Positions 39,870 to 51,639 of a DNA stretch of 64,000 nt are shown here, one piece after another (position 1 is the first letter of the stretch; every line of letters begins with the position of its first letter). The stretch is taken from NCBI RefSeq assembly GCF_051020985.1, contig NC_134999.1:5332001-5396000 (forward strand), given 5' to 3'. This stretch comes from Nomia melanderi (Eukaryota > Arthropoda > Insecta > Hymenoptera > Halictidae). The notes beneath the pieces were generated by a model, which saw only the letters and a program-made list of their open reading frames with translations, searched no databases and was not told where the DNA came from. Both the position numbers and the translations under genes were made by a program.

Positions 39870-42314
39870 CCTTCATGGCAATTCTGCACGCCGGAATCCA
39901 AGTTTTCCACTTTGGCAACCTGCTTTTTATAGTCTAAAGTCATTTTCGACCAAAAGTATCCAGGCCTTCCCATCGGTCAGCCGGATGTAGCCTTGGTCCC
40001 TATGAGACCTCGTCCTGGAGTCCCATCACTGCGAAGTCAAATGCCTTCCCCCGACCTTCCTGGCTATTCTGGCCGACGGAATCCAAGTTTTCCACATTGA
40101 AAACCTGGATTGTATAGTCTAAAGTCAATTTCGACCAAAAGTATCCCGACCTTCCCATCGGTCAGCCGGATGTAGCCTTCGTCCCTATGAGACATCGTCC
40201 TGGAGTCCCATCACTGCTAAGTCAGATGACTACCCCCGACCTTACTTGCAATTCTGCCCGACGGAATCCAAGTTTTCCACTTTGGACACCTGGATTGTAT
40301 AGTCTAAAGTCAATTTCGACCAAAAGTATCCCGAAATTCCCATGCGTCAGCCGGATGTAGCCTCCGTCCCTATGAGACATCGTGGTGGAATCCCATCACT
40401 GCTAAGTCAAATGGCTACCCCCGACCTTCCTGGCAATTCTGCCCGACGGAATCCAAGTTTTGCACTTTGGAAACCTGGATTGTATAGTCTAAAGTCAATT
40501 TCGACTAAAAGTATCCCGAACTTCCCATTGGTCAGTCGGATGTAGCCTTGGAACCTATGAGACCTCGTCCTGGAGTCCCATCACTGCTAAGTCAAATGAC
40601 TACCCCCGACCTTCCTGGCAATTCTGCCCGACGGTGTCCAAGTTTTTCAATGTGGAAACCTGGGTTGTATAGTATAAAGCCAATTTCGACCAAAAGTATC
40701 CCGACCTTCCCATCGGTCAGCCGGATGTAGCCTTCGTCCCTATGACACATCGTCATGGAGTCCAAACACTGCTAAGTCAAATGGCTACCCCCGACCTTCC
40801 TGGCAATTCTGCCCGACGGAATCCAATTTTGGCACTTTGGAAACCTGGATTGTATAGTCTAAAGACAATTTCGACCGAAAGTATCCCGAACTTCCCATGG
40901 GTCAGTCGGATGTGGCCTTCGTCCCTATGAGACATCGTACTGGAGTCCCATCACAGCTAAGTCAAATGGTTCTCCTGACATTCCTGGCAATACCGGCCGA
41001 CGGAATCCAAGTTATCTACTTTGGAAACCTGGTTTGTTTAGTCTAAAGTCAATTCGACCAAAAGTATTCCGACCCACCCATCGGTCAGCCGGATGTAGCC
41101 TTGGTCCCTATGAGACCTCTCCCTGGTGTCCAATCACTGCTAAGTCAAATGACTACCCCCGACCTTCATGGCAATTCTGCCCGACTGAATCCAAGTTTTC
41201 CACTTTGGAAACCTGGATTGTATAGTCTAAGGTCAATTTCGACCAAAAGTATCCAGACCTTCCCATCGGACAGGCGGATGTAGCCTTGGGCCCTATGAGA
41301 CCTCGCCCTGGTGTCCCATCACTGCTATGTCAAATGGCTTCCACCGACCTACCTGGCTCTTCTGGCCGACGGAATCCAAGTTTTCCACTTTGGCAACCTG
41401 GTTTGTATAGTGTAAAGTCATTTTCGACCTAAAGTATCCAGACCTGCCCATCGGTTAGCCGGATGTAGCCTTGGTCCCTATGAGACATCGTCCTGGAGTC
41501 ACATCACTGCTAAGTCAAATGGCTACCCCCGACCTTCCTGGTAATTCTGACCGACGGAATCCAAGTTTTGCACTTTGGAAACCTGGATTGTATAGTCTAA
41601 AGTAAATTTCGACCAAAAGTATCCCGACCTTCCCATTGGTCGGCCGGATGTAGCCTTAGTAGCTATGAGACCTTGTCCTGCACTCACATCACTGCTAAGT
41701 CAAATGTCTACCCCCGACCTTCATAGCAATTCTGCCCGACGGAATCCATGTTTTCCACATTGGAAACCTGGATTGTATAGTCTAAGGTCAATTTCGACCA
41801 AAAGTATCCAGAACTTCCCATGGGTCAGCCGGATGTAGCCTTCGTCCCTATGAGACATCGTCCTGGATTCCCATCACTGCTAAGTCAAATGGCTACCCCC
41901 GACCTTCCTGGCAATTCTGGCCGACGGAATCCAAGTTTAGCACTTTGGAAACCTGGTTTGTATAGTCAAAAATCATTTTCGACCAAAAGTATCCAGACCT
42001 TCCCATCGGACAGGCGGATGTAGCCTTGGTCCCTATGAGACCTCGCCCTGGTGTCCCATCACTGCTATGTCAAATGGCTTCCACCGACCTACCTGGCAAT
42101 TCCGGCCGACGGAATCCAAGTTTTCCACTTTGGCAACCTGGTTTGTATAGACTAATGTCATTTTCGACCAAAAGTATCCAGTCCATCCCATCGGTCAGCC
42201 GGATGTAGCCTTGGTCCCTATGAGACCTCTCCCTGGTGTCCAATCAATGCTAAGTCAAATGACTACCCCCGACCTTCATGGCAATTCTGCACGCCGGAAT
42301 CCAAGTTTTCCACT

Positions 42315-42500
42315 TTGGAAACCTGGATTGTATAGTCTAAAGTCAATTTCGACCAAAAGTATCCCGACCTTCCCATCGGTCAGCCGGATGTAGCCTTGGA
42401 ACCTTTGAGATCTCGTCCTGGAGTCCCATCACTGCTAAGTCAAATTTGCTACACCCGACCTTCCTGGCAATTCTGCCCGACGGAATCCAAGTTTTCCACT
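42315..42500. repeat. 186-bp extra monomer in block B
   Basis: Block B departs from A at the equivalent of 7,931 and resumes at TTGGCAACCTGGTTTTTATAG (42,501). The extra unit contains an unusual CAAATTTGCTACACCCG stretch near 42,441, one base longer than the common form. Confidence 0.83.
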
Positions 42501-42578
42501 TTGGCAACCTGGTTTTTATAGTCTAAAGTCATTTTCGACCAATAGTATCCAGGCCTTCCCATCGGTCAGCCGGATGTA

Positions 42579-42948
42579 GCCTTGGTCCCTATGAGACCTC
42601 GTCCTGGAGTCCCAACACTGCGAAGACAAATGCCTTCCCCCGACCTTCCTGGCAATTCTGGCCGACGGAATCCAAGTTTTCCACATTGGAAACCTGGATT
42701 GTATAGTCTAAAGTCAATTTCGACCAAAAGTATCCAGGCCTTCCCATCGGTCAGCCGGATGTAGCCTTGGTCCCTATGAGACCTCGTCCTGGAGTCCCAA
42801 CACTGCGAAGACAAATGCCTTCCCCCGACCTTCCTGGCAATTCTGGCCGACGGAATCCAAGTTTTCCACATTGGAAACCTGGATTGTATAGTCTAAAGTC
42901 AATTTCGACCAAAAGTATCCCGAAATTCCCATGCGTCAGCCGGATGTA
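42579..42948. repeat. Adjacent nearly identical monomer pair in block B
   Basis: Two consecutive 185-bp units share the private changes CCCAACACTGCGAAGACAAA (first near 42,611, second near 42,796) and are almost identical until their 3' ends. At the same place block A (8,005-8,365) has one such unit followed by a different one carrying GTCAGATGACTACC and CCTTACTTGC. The offset to A does not change across this spot, so the second unit seems to have been overwritten by a copy of the first. Confidence 0.85.
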
Positions 42949-43320
42949 GCCTTCGTCCCTATGAGACATCGTGGTGGAGTCCCATCACTGCTAAGTCAAA
43001 TGGCTACCCCCGACCTTCCTGGCAATTCTGCCCGACGGAATCCAAGTTTTGCACTTTGGAAACCTGGATTGTATAGTCTAAAGTCAATTTCGAACAAAAG
43101 TATCCCGACCTTCCCATCGGTCAGCCGGATGTAGCCTTGGAACATTTGAGATCTCGTCCTGGAGTCCCATCACTGCTAAGTCAAATGACTACCCCCGACC
43201 TTCCTGGCAATTCTGCCCGACGGAGTCCAAGTTTTCTATTTCGGAAACCTGGTTTGTATAGTCTAAAGTCATTTTCGACCAAAAGTATCCCGACCTTCCC
43301 ATCGGTCAGCCGGATGTAGC

Positions 43321-44685
43321 CTTCGTCCCTATGACACATCTTCATGGAGTCCAAACACTGCTAAGTCAAATGGCTTCCACCGACCTACCTGGCTCTTCTG
43401 GCGACGGAATCCAAGTTTTCCACTTTGGAAACCTGGATTGTATAGTCTAAAGTCCATTTCGACCAAAAGTATCCCGACCTTCCCATGGGTCAGCCGGATG
43501 TAGCCTTCGTCCCTATGAGACATCGTCCAGGAGTCCCATCACTGCTAAGTCAAATGGCTATCCCCGACCTACCTGGCAGTTCTGCCAACGGAATCCAAGT
43601 TTTGCACTTTGGAAACCTGGTTTGTATAGTGTAAAGACATTTTCGACCAAAAGTATCCAGACCTTCCCGTCGGTCTGCCGGATGTAGCCTTAGTCCCTAT
43701 GAGATCTCGTCCTGGAGTCCCATCACTGCTAAGTCAAAAGGCTACCCCCGACATTCCTGTCAATTGTGGCCGACGGAATCCAGGTTTTCCACTTTGGCAA
43801 CCTGGTTTGTATTGTCTAAAGTCATTTTCGACCAAAAGTATCCAGACCTTCCCATCTGTCAGCCGGATGTAGATATGGTTCCTATGAGACCTCGTCCTGG
43901 AGTCCCATCACAGCTAAGTCAAATGGCTCCCCCGACCTTCCTGGCAATACCGGCCGACGGAATCCAAGTTTTCCACCATGGCAACCCGGTTTGTATAGAC
44001 TAAAGTCATTTTCGACCAAAAGTATCCAGTCCTTCCCATCGGTCAGCCGGCTGTAGCCTTGGTCCCTATGAGACCTCTCCCTGGTGTCCAATCAATGCTA
44101 AGTCAAATGACTACCCCCGACCTTCATGGCAATTCTGCCCGACGGAATCCAAGATTTCCACTTTGGAAACATGGTTTGTATAGTCTAAAGTCAATTTCGA
44201 CCAAAAGTATCCCGACCCTCCCATCGGTCAGCCGGATGTAGCCTTGGTCCCAATGTGACCTCGCCCTCGTGTCCAATCACTGCTAAGTCAAATGGCTACA
44301 CCCGACCTTCCTGGCAATTCTGCCCGACGGAATCCAAGTTTTCCACATTGGCAACCTGGTTTTTATAGTCTAAAGTCATTTTCGACCAAAAGTATCCAGG
44401 CCTTCCCATCGGTCAGCCGGATGTAGCCTTGGTCCCTATGAGACCTCGTCCTGGAGTCCCATCACTGCGAAGTCAAATGCCTTCTCCCGACCTTCCTGGC
44501 AATTCTGGCCGACGGAATCCAAGTTTTCCACATTGGAAACCTGGATTGTATAGTCTAAAGTCAATTTCGACCAAAAGTATCCCAACCTTCCCATCGGTTA
44601 GCCGGATGTAGCCTTCGTCCCTATGAAACATCGTCCTGGAGTCCCATCACTGCTAAGTCAGGTGGCTACCCCCGACCTTCCTGGC
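43321..44685. repeat. Non-collinear centre of block B
   Basis: Between these points block B does not follow A 8,938-9,930. The segment is a mosaic. 43,321-43,505 joins a CTATGACACATC-type left part to a CTTCCACCGACCTACC-type right part inside one monomer. 43,610-43,870 closely matches 34,924-35,184, just left of block B (offset 8,686). The rest looks like assorted array units. Confidence 0.8.
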
Positions 44686-47624
44686 AATTCTGCCCGACGG
44701 AATCCAAGTTTTGCACTTTGGAAACCTGGATTGTATAGTCTAAAGTCAATTTCGACCAAAAGTATCCCGACCTTCCCATCGGTCAGCCGGATGTAGCCTT
44801 GGAACCTATGAGACCTCGCCCTGGAGTCCCATCACTGCTAAGTCAAGTGACTACCCCCGACCTTCCTGGCAATTCTGCCCGACGGAGTCCAAGTTTTCTA
44901 CTTTGGAAACCTGGATTGTATAGTCTAATGTCAATTTCGACCAAAAGTATCCCGAACTTCCCATCGGTCAGCCGGATGTAGCCTTGGTCCCTATGAGACA
45001 TCGTCCTGCGTTCCCATCACAGATATGTCAAATGGCTCCCACGACCTTCCTGGCAATTCCGGCCGACGGAATCCATTTTATCTACTTTGGAAACCTGGAT
45101 TGTATAGTCTAAAGTCAATTCGACCAAAAGTATCCCGACCTTCCCATCGGTCAGCCGGATGTAGCCTTGGTCCCTATGAGACCTCGTCCTGGAGTCCCAT
45201 CACTGCGAAGTCAAATGCCTTCCCCCGACCTTCCTGGCAATTCTGGCCGACGGAATCCAAGTTTTCCACATTGGAAACCTGGATTTCATAGTCTAAAGTC
45301 AATTTCGACCAAAAGTATCCCGACCTTCCCATCGGTCAGCCGGATGTAGCCTTCGTCCCTATGAGACATCGTTCTGGAGTCCCATCACTGCTAAGTCAGA
45401 TGGCTAACCCCGACCTTACTTGCAATTCTGCCCGACGGAATCCAAGTTTTCCACTTTGGACACCTGGATTGTATAGTCCAAAGTCAATTTCGACCAAAAG
45501 TATCCCGAAATTCCCATGCGTCAGCCGGATGTAGCCTTCGTCCCTATGAGACATCGTGGTGGAGTCCCATCACTGCTAAGTCAAATGGCTACCCCCGACC
45601 TTCCTGGCAATTCTGCCCGACGGAATCCAAATTTTGCACTTTCGAAACCTGGATTGTATAGTCTAAAGTCAATTTCGACCAAAAGTATCCCGACCTTCCC
45701 ATCGGTCAGCCGGATGTAGCCTTGGCACATTTGAGATCTCGTCCTGGAGTCCCATCACTGCTAAGTCAAATGACTACCCCCGACCTTCCTGGCAATTCTG
45801 CCCCGACGGAATGCAAGCTTTGTACTTCGGAAACCTGGTTTGTATAGTCTAAAGTCATTTTCGACCAAAAGTATCCCGACCTTCCCTTTGGTCAGCCGGA
45901 TGTAGACTTCGTCCCTATGAGACATCGTCGTGGAGTCACATCACTGCTAAGTCAAATGGCTGCCCCCGACCATCCTGGCAATTCTGACCGACGGAATGCA
46001 AGTTTTGCACTTTGGAAACCTGATCTGTATAGTCTAAAGTCAATTTCGACTAAAAGTATCCCGAACTTCCCATTGGTCAGTCGGATGTAGCCTTGGAACC
46101 TATGAGACCTCGTCCTGGAGTCCCATCACTGCTAAGTCAAATGACTACCCCCGACCTTCCTGGCAATTCTGCCCGACGGTGTCCAAGTTTTCCACTTTGG
46201 CAACCTGGTTTGTATAGTCTAAAGTCAATTTCGACTAAAAGTATCCCGTACTTCCCATGGGTCAGTCGGATGTAGCCTTGGTCCCTATGAGACCTCGCCC
46301 TGGTGTCCAATCACTGCTAAGTCAAATGACAACCCCCGACCTTCCTGGCAATTCTGCCCCGACGGAATGCAAGTTTTCCACTTTGGCAACCTGGTTTGTA
46401 TAGTCTAAAGTCAATTTCGACCAAATGTATCCCGACCTTCCCATCGGTCAGCCGGATGTAGCCTTCGTCCCCATGACACATCGTCATGGAGTCCAAACAC
46501 TGCTAAGTCAAATGGCTACCCCCGACCTTCCTGGCAATTCTGCCGGACGGAATCCAAGTTTGGCACTTTGGAAACCTGAATTGTATAGTCTAAAGACAAT
46601 TTCGACCAAAAGTATCCCGAACTTCCCATGGGTCAGTCGGATGTAGCCTTCGTCCCTATGAGACATCGTACTGGAGTCCCATCACAGCTAAGTCAAATGG
46701 TTCCCCTGACATTCCTGGCAATACCGGCCGACGGAATCCATTTTATCTACTTTGGAAACCTGGATTGTATAGTCTAAAGTGAATTTCGACCAAAAGTATC
46801 CCGAACTTCCCATGGGTCAGCCGGATGTAGCATTCGTCCCTATGAGACCTCGTCCTGGAGTCCCATCACAGCTAAGTCAAATGACAACCCCCGACCTTCC
46901 TGGCAATTCTGCCCGACGGTGTCCATGTTTTTCAATGTGGAAACCTGGGTTGTATAGTCTAAAGCCAATTTCGACCAAAAGTATCCCGACCTTCCCATCG
47001 GTCAGCCGGATGTAGCCTTCGTCCCTATGACACATCGCCATGGAGTCCAAACACTGCTAAGTCAAATGGCTACCCCCGACCTTCCTGGCAATTCTGCCCG
47101 ACGGAATCCAAGTTTGGCACTTTGGAAACCTGGATTGTATAGTCTACAGACAATTTCGACCAAAAGTATCCCGACCTTCCCATCGGTCAGCCGGATGTAG
47201 CCTTGGTCCCTATGAGACCTCTCCCTGGTGTCCAATCACTGCTAAGTCAAATGGCTTCCCACGACCTTCCTGGCAATTCTGGCCGACGGAATCCAAGTTT
47301 TCCACTTTGGAAACCTGGATTGTATAGTCTACAGACAATTTCGACCAAAAGTATCCCGACCTTCCCATCGGTCAGCCGGATGTAGCCTTGGTCCCTATGA
47401 GACCTCTCCCTGGTGTCCAATCACTGCTAAGTCAAATGGCTTCCCACGACCTTCCTGGCAATTCTGGCCGACGGAATCCAAGTTTTCCACTTTGGCAACC
47501 TGGCTTGTATAGTCTAAAGTCATTTTCGACCATAAGTATCCCGACCTTCCCATTGGTCAGCCGGATGTAGCATTCGTCCCTATGAGACATGGTCGTGGAG
47601 TCACATCACTGCTAAGTCAAATGG

Positions 47625-49279
47625 CTTCCCCCGACCTTCCTGGCAATTCTGGCCGACGGAATCCAAGTTTTCCACTTTGAAAACCTGGTGTGTATAGTCT
47701 AGAGTCAATTTCGACCAAAAGTATCCCGACCTTCCCATCGGTCAGCCGGATGTAGCCTTCGTCCCTATGAGACATCGACCTGGAGTCCCATCACTGCTAA
47801 GTCAGATGGCTACCCCCGACCTTCCTGGCAATTCTGGCCGACGGAATCCAACTTTTCCACTTTGGAAACCTGGATTGTATAGTCTAATGTCAATTTCGAC
47901 CAAAAGTATCCCGAACTTCCCATCGGTCAGCCGGATGTAGCCTTGGTCCCTATGAGACCTCTCCCTGGTGTCCAATCACTGCTAAGTCAAATGGCTACCC
48001 CCGACCTTCCTGGCAATTCTGCCCGACGGAATCCAAGTTTTGCACTTTGGAAACCTGGATTGTATAGTCTGAAGTGAATTTCGACCAAAAGTATCCCGAA
48101 CTTCCCATGGGTCAGCCGGATGTAGCATTCGTCCCTATGAGACATCGTCCTGAAGTCCCATCACAGATAAGTCAAATGGCTCCCACGACCTTCCTGGCAA
48201 TTCCGGCCGACAGAATCCAAGTTTTCCACTTTGGAAACCTGGTTTGTATAGTCTAAAGTAAATTTCGACCAAAAGTATCCCGACCTTCCCATCGGTCAGC
48301 CGGATGTTGCCTTGGTCCCTATGAGACTTCGTCCTGGAGTCCCATCACTGCTAAGTCAAATGGCTTCCCCCGACCGTCCTGGCACTTCTGGCCGACGGAA
48401 TCCAAGTTTTCCACTTTGGAAACCTGGATTGTATAGTCTAAAGTCAATTTCGACCAAAATTATCCCGACGTTCCTATCCGTCAGCCGGATGTTGCCTTGG
48501 TCCCTATGAGACCTCTCCCTGGTGTCCAGTCACTGCTAAGTCAAATGGCTACCCCCGACCTTCCTGGCAATTCCGGCAGACAGAATCCAAGTTTTCCACT
48601 TTGGAAACCTGGATTGTATAGTCTAAAGTCAATTTCGACCAAAATTATCCCGACCTTCCCATCGGTCAGCCGGATGTAGCCTTGGAACCTATGAGACCTC
48701 GTCCTGGACTCCCATCACTGCTAAGACAAGTGGCTACCCCCGACCTTCCTGGCAATTCTGCCCGACGAAATCCAAGTTTTCCACTTTGGAAACCTGGATT
48801 GTATAGTCTAAAGTCTATTTCGACCAAAAGTATCCCGAACTTCCCATGGGTCAGCCGGATGTAGCCTTCGTCCCTATGAGACATCGTCGTGGAGTCCCAT
48901 CACTGCTAAGTCAAATGGCTACCCCCGACCTTCCTGGCAATTCTGCCCGACGGAATCCAAGTTTTGCACTTTGGAAACCTGGATTGTATAGTCTAAAGCC
49001 AATCTCGACCAAAAGTATCCCGACCTTCCCATCGGTCAGCCGGATGTAGCCATGGAACCTATGAGACCTCGTCCTGGAGTCCCATCACTGCTAAGTCAAA
49101 TGACTACCCCCGACCTTCCTGGCAATTCTGGCCGACGGAATCCAAGTTTTCCACTTTGGCAACCTGGCTTGTATAGTCTAAAGTCATTTTCGACCAAATG
49201 TATCCAGACCTTCCCACCGGTCAGCCGGCTGTAGCCTTGGTCCCTATGAGACATCGTCCTGGAGTCACATCACTGCTAA
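47625..49279. repeat. Flank right of block B
   Basis: Ordinary units. The unit at about 48,312 shares with 13,186 the words GGCACTTCTGGCC and CCCCCGACCG (offset 35,126), so a weak relation to the block A flank continues for one monomer past the block end. Two units (about 48,455 and 48,640) share AAAATTATCCCGAC. Confidence 0.75.
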
Positions 49280-51180
49280 GTCAAATGAATACCCCCGACC
49301 TACCTGGCAATTCTGCCCGACGGAATCCAAGTTTTTCACTTTCGAAACCTGGATTGTATAGTCTAAAGTCAATTTCGACCAAAAGTATCCCGACCTTCCC
49401 ATCGGTCAGCCGGATGTAGCTTTCGTCTCTAAGAGACATCGTCCTGGAGTCCCATCACTGCTAAGTCAAATGGCTACCCCCGACCTTCCTGGCAATTCTG
49501 CCCGACGGAATCCAAGTTTTGCACTTTGGAAACCTGGATTGTATAGTCTAAAGTCAATTTCGACCAAAAGTATCCCGAACTTTAAATGGGTCAGCCGGAT
49601 GTAGCCTTCGTCCCTATGAGACATCGTCCTGGAGTCCCATCACTGCTAAGTCAAATGGCTACCCCCGACCTACCTGGCAAATCTGTCGACGGAATCCAAG
49701 TTTTCCACTTTGGAAACCTGGTTTGTATAGTCTAAAGTCAATTTCGACCAAAAGTATCCCGACCTTCCCATCGGTCAGCCGGATGTAGCCTTGGAACCTA
49801 TGAGACCTCGTCCTGGAATCCCATCACTGCTAAGTCAAATCACTACCCCCCACCTTCCTGGCAATTCTGGCCGACGGAATCCAAGTTTTCCACTTTGGAA
49901 ACCTGGTTTGTATAGTCTAAAGTCAATTTCGACCAAAAGTATCCCGACCTTCCCATCGGTCAGCCGGATGTAGCCTTCGTCCCTATGAGACATCGTCCTG
50001 GAGTCCCATCACTGCTAAGTCAAATGGCTACCCCCGACCTTCCTGGCAATTCTGCCCGACGGAATCTAAGTTTTGCACTTTGGAAACCTGGATTGTATAG
50101 TCTAAAGTCATTTTCGACCAAAAGTATCCAGACCTTACCATCGGTCAGCCGCATGTAGCCTTGGTCCCTATGAGACCTCTCCCTGGTGTCCAATCACTGC
50201 TAAGTCAAATGGCTTCCTCCGACCTTCCTGGCAATTCTGGCCGAGGGAATCCAAGTTTTCCACTTTGGCAACCTGGCTTGTATAGTATAAAGTCATTTTC
50301 GACCAAAAGTATCTAGACCTTCCCACCGGTCAGCCGGCTGTAGCCTTGGTCCCTATGAGATCTCGTCCTGGAGTCCCATCACTGCTAAGTCAAATGGCTA
50401 CACCCGACCTTCCTGGCAATTCTGCCCGACGGAATCCAAGTTTTGCAATTTGGAAACCTGGATTGTATAGTCTAAGGTCAATTTCGACTAAAAGTATCCC
50501 GACCTTCCCATCGGTCAGCCGGATGTAGCCTTGGTCCCTATGAGACCTCGCCCTGGTTTCCAATCACTGATAAGTCAAATGGCTACCCCCGACCTTCCTG
50601 GCAATTCTGGCCGACGGAATCCAAGTTTTCCACTTTGGAAGCCTGGATTGTTTAGTCTAAAGTCAGATTCGACCAAAAGTATCCCGAATTTCCCATGGGT
50701 CAGCCGGATGTATCCTTCGTCCCTATGAGACATCGTCGTGGAGTCCCATCACTGCTATGTCAAATGAATACCCCCGACCTACCTGGCAATTCTGCCCGAC
50801 GGAATCCAAGTTTTTCACTTTCGAAACCTGGATTGTATAGTCTAAAGTCAATTTCGACCAAAAGTATCCCGACCTTCCCATCGGTCAGCCGGATGTAGCT
50901 TTCGTCCCTAAGAGACATCGTCCTGGAGTCCCATCACTGCTAAGTCAAATGGCTACCCCCGACCTTCCTGGCAATTCTGCCCGACGGAATCCAAGTTTTG
51001 CACTTTGGAAACCTGGATTGTATAGTCTAAAGTCAATTTCGACCAAAAGTATCCCGAACTTCAAATGGGTCAGCCGGATGTAGCCTTCGTCCCTATGAGA
51101 CATCGTCCTGGAGTCCCATCACTGCTAAGTCAAATGGCTACCCCCGAACTACCTGGCAAATCTGTCTACGGAATTCAAGT
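49280..51180. repeat. 1,479-bp duplication (eight monomers)
   Basis: 49,280-49,700 matches 50,759-51,180. Shared words are CAAATGAATACCCCCG, TTTTTCACTTTCGAAACC, CTAAGAGACATCG and GCAAATCTGTC. 50,308-50,440 and 51,233-51,365 form a further pair at offset 925 (TATCTAGACC, CACCGGTCAGCCGGCTG). Confidence 0.86.
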
Positions 51181-51639
51181 TTTGCACTTTGGAAACCTGG
51201 TTTTTATAGTCTAAAGTCATTTTCGACCAAAAGTATCTAGACCTTCCCACCGGTCAGCCGGCTGTAGCCTTGGTCCCTATGAGATCTCGTCCTGGAGTCC
51301 CATCACTGCTAAGTCAAATGGCTACACCCGACCTTCCTGGCCATTCTGCCCGACGGAATCCAAGTTTTCCACTTTGGAAACCTGGATTGTTTAGTCTAAA
51401 GTCAGATTCGACCAAAAGTATCCCGAATTTCCCATGGGTCAGCTGGATGTATCCTTCGTCCCTATGAGACATCGTCGTGGAGTCCCATCACTGCCAAGTC
51501 AAATGGCTACCCCGACCGTCCTGGCAATTCCGGCCGACGGAATCCTAGTTTTCCACTTTGGAAACCTGGTTTGTATAGTCTAAAGTCAATTTCGACCAAA
51601 AGTATCCCGACCTTCCCATCGGTCAGCCGGATGTAGCCT

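Larger units (their letters stand above)
35496..47624. repeat. Block B: second copy of the ~12-13 kb segment
   Basis: This is the partner of 1-12,869. Rare monomer variants of block A reappear here in the same order, such as the one with CACGGTTTTGCAC, the GAGTCTAATTACTGC unit and the CTATGACACATCG units. Private substitutions in either copy are few (for example 36,560 TTCTTCCCG against TTCTGCCCG). It differs from block A by whole-monomer gains and losses and by a non-collinear centre at about 43,321-44,685. Tandem duplication and false joining of two haplotypes could both produce this pattern, although the private indels mean the copies are not identical reads. Confidence 0.95.

Noticed and set aside
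42566..42871. 101-codon minus-strand open frame
   Set aside because: It reads antisense through the duplicated monomer pair at 42.6-42.9 kb, so its length comes from the repeat.
35496..47624. Block B as a pure assembly duplication
   Set aside because: Not fully excluded, but private substitutions, five or more whole-monomer indels and a distinct centre make a simple repeated contig unlikely. Read evidence is needed to decide.
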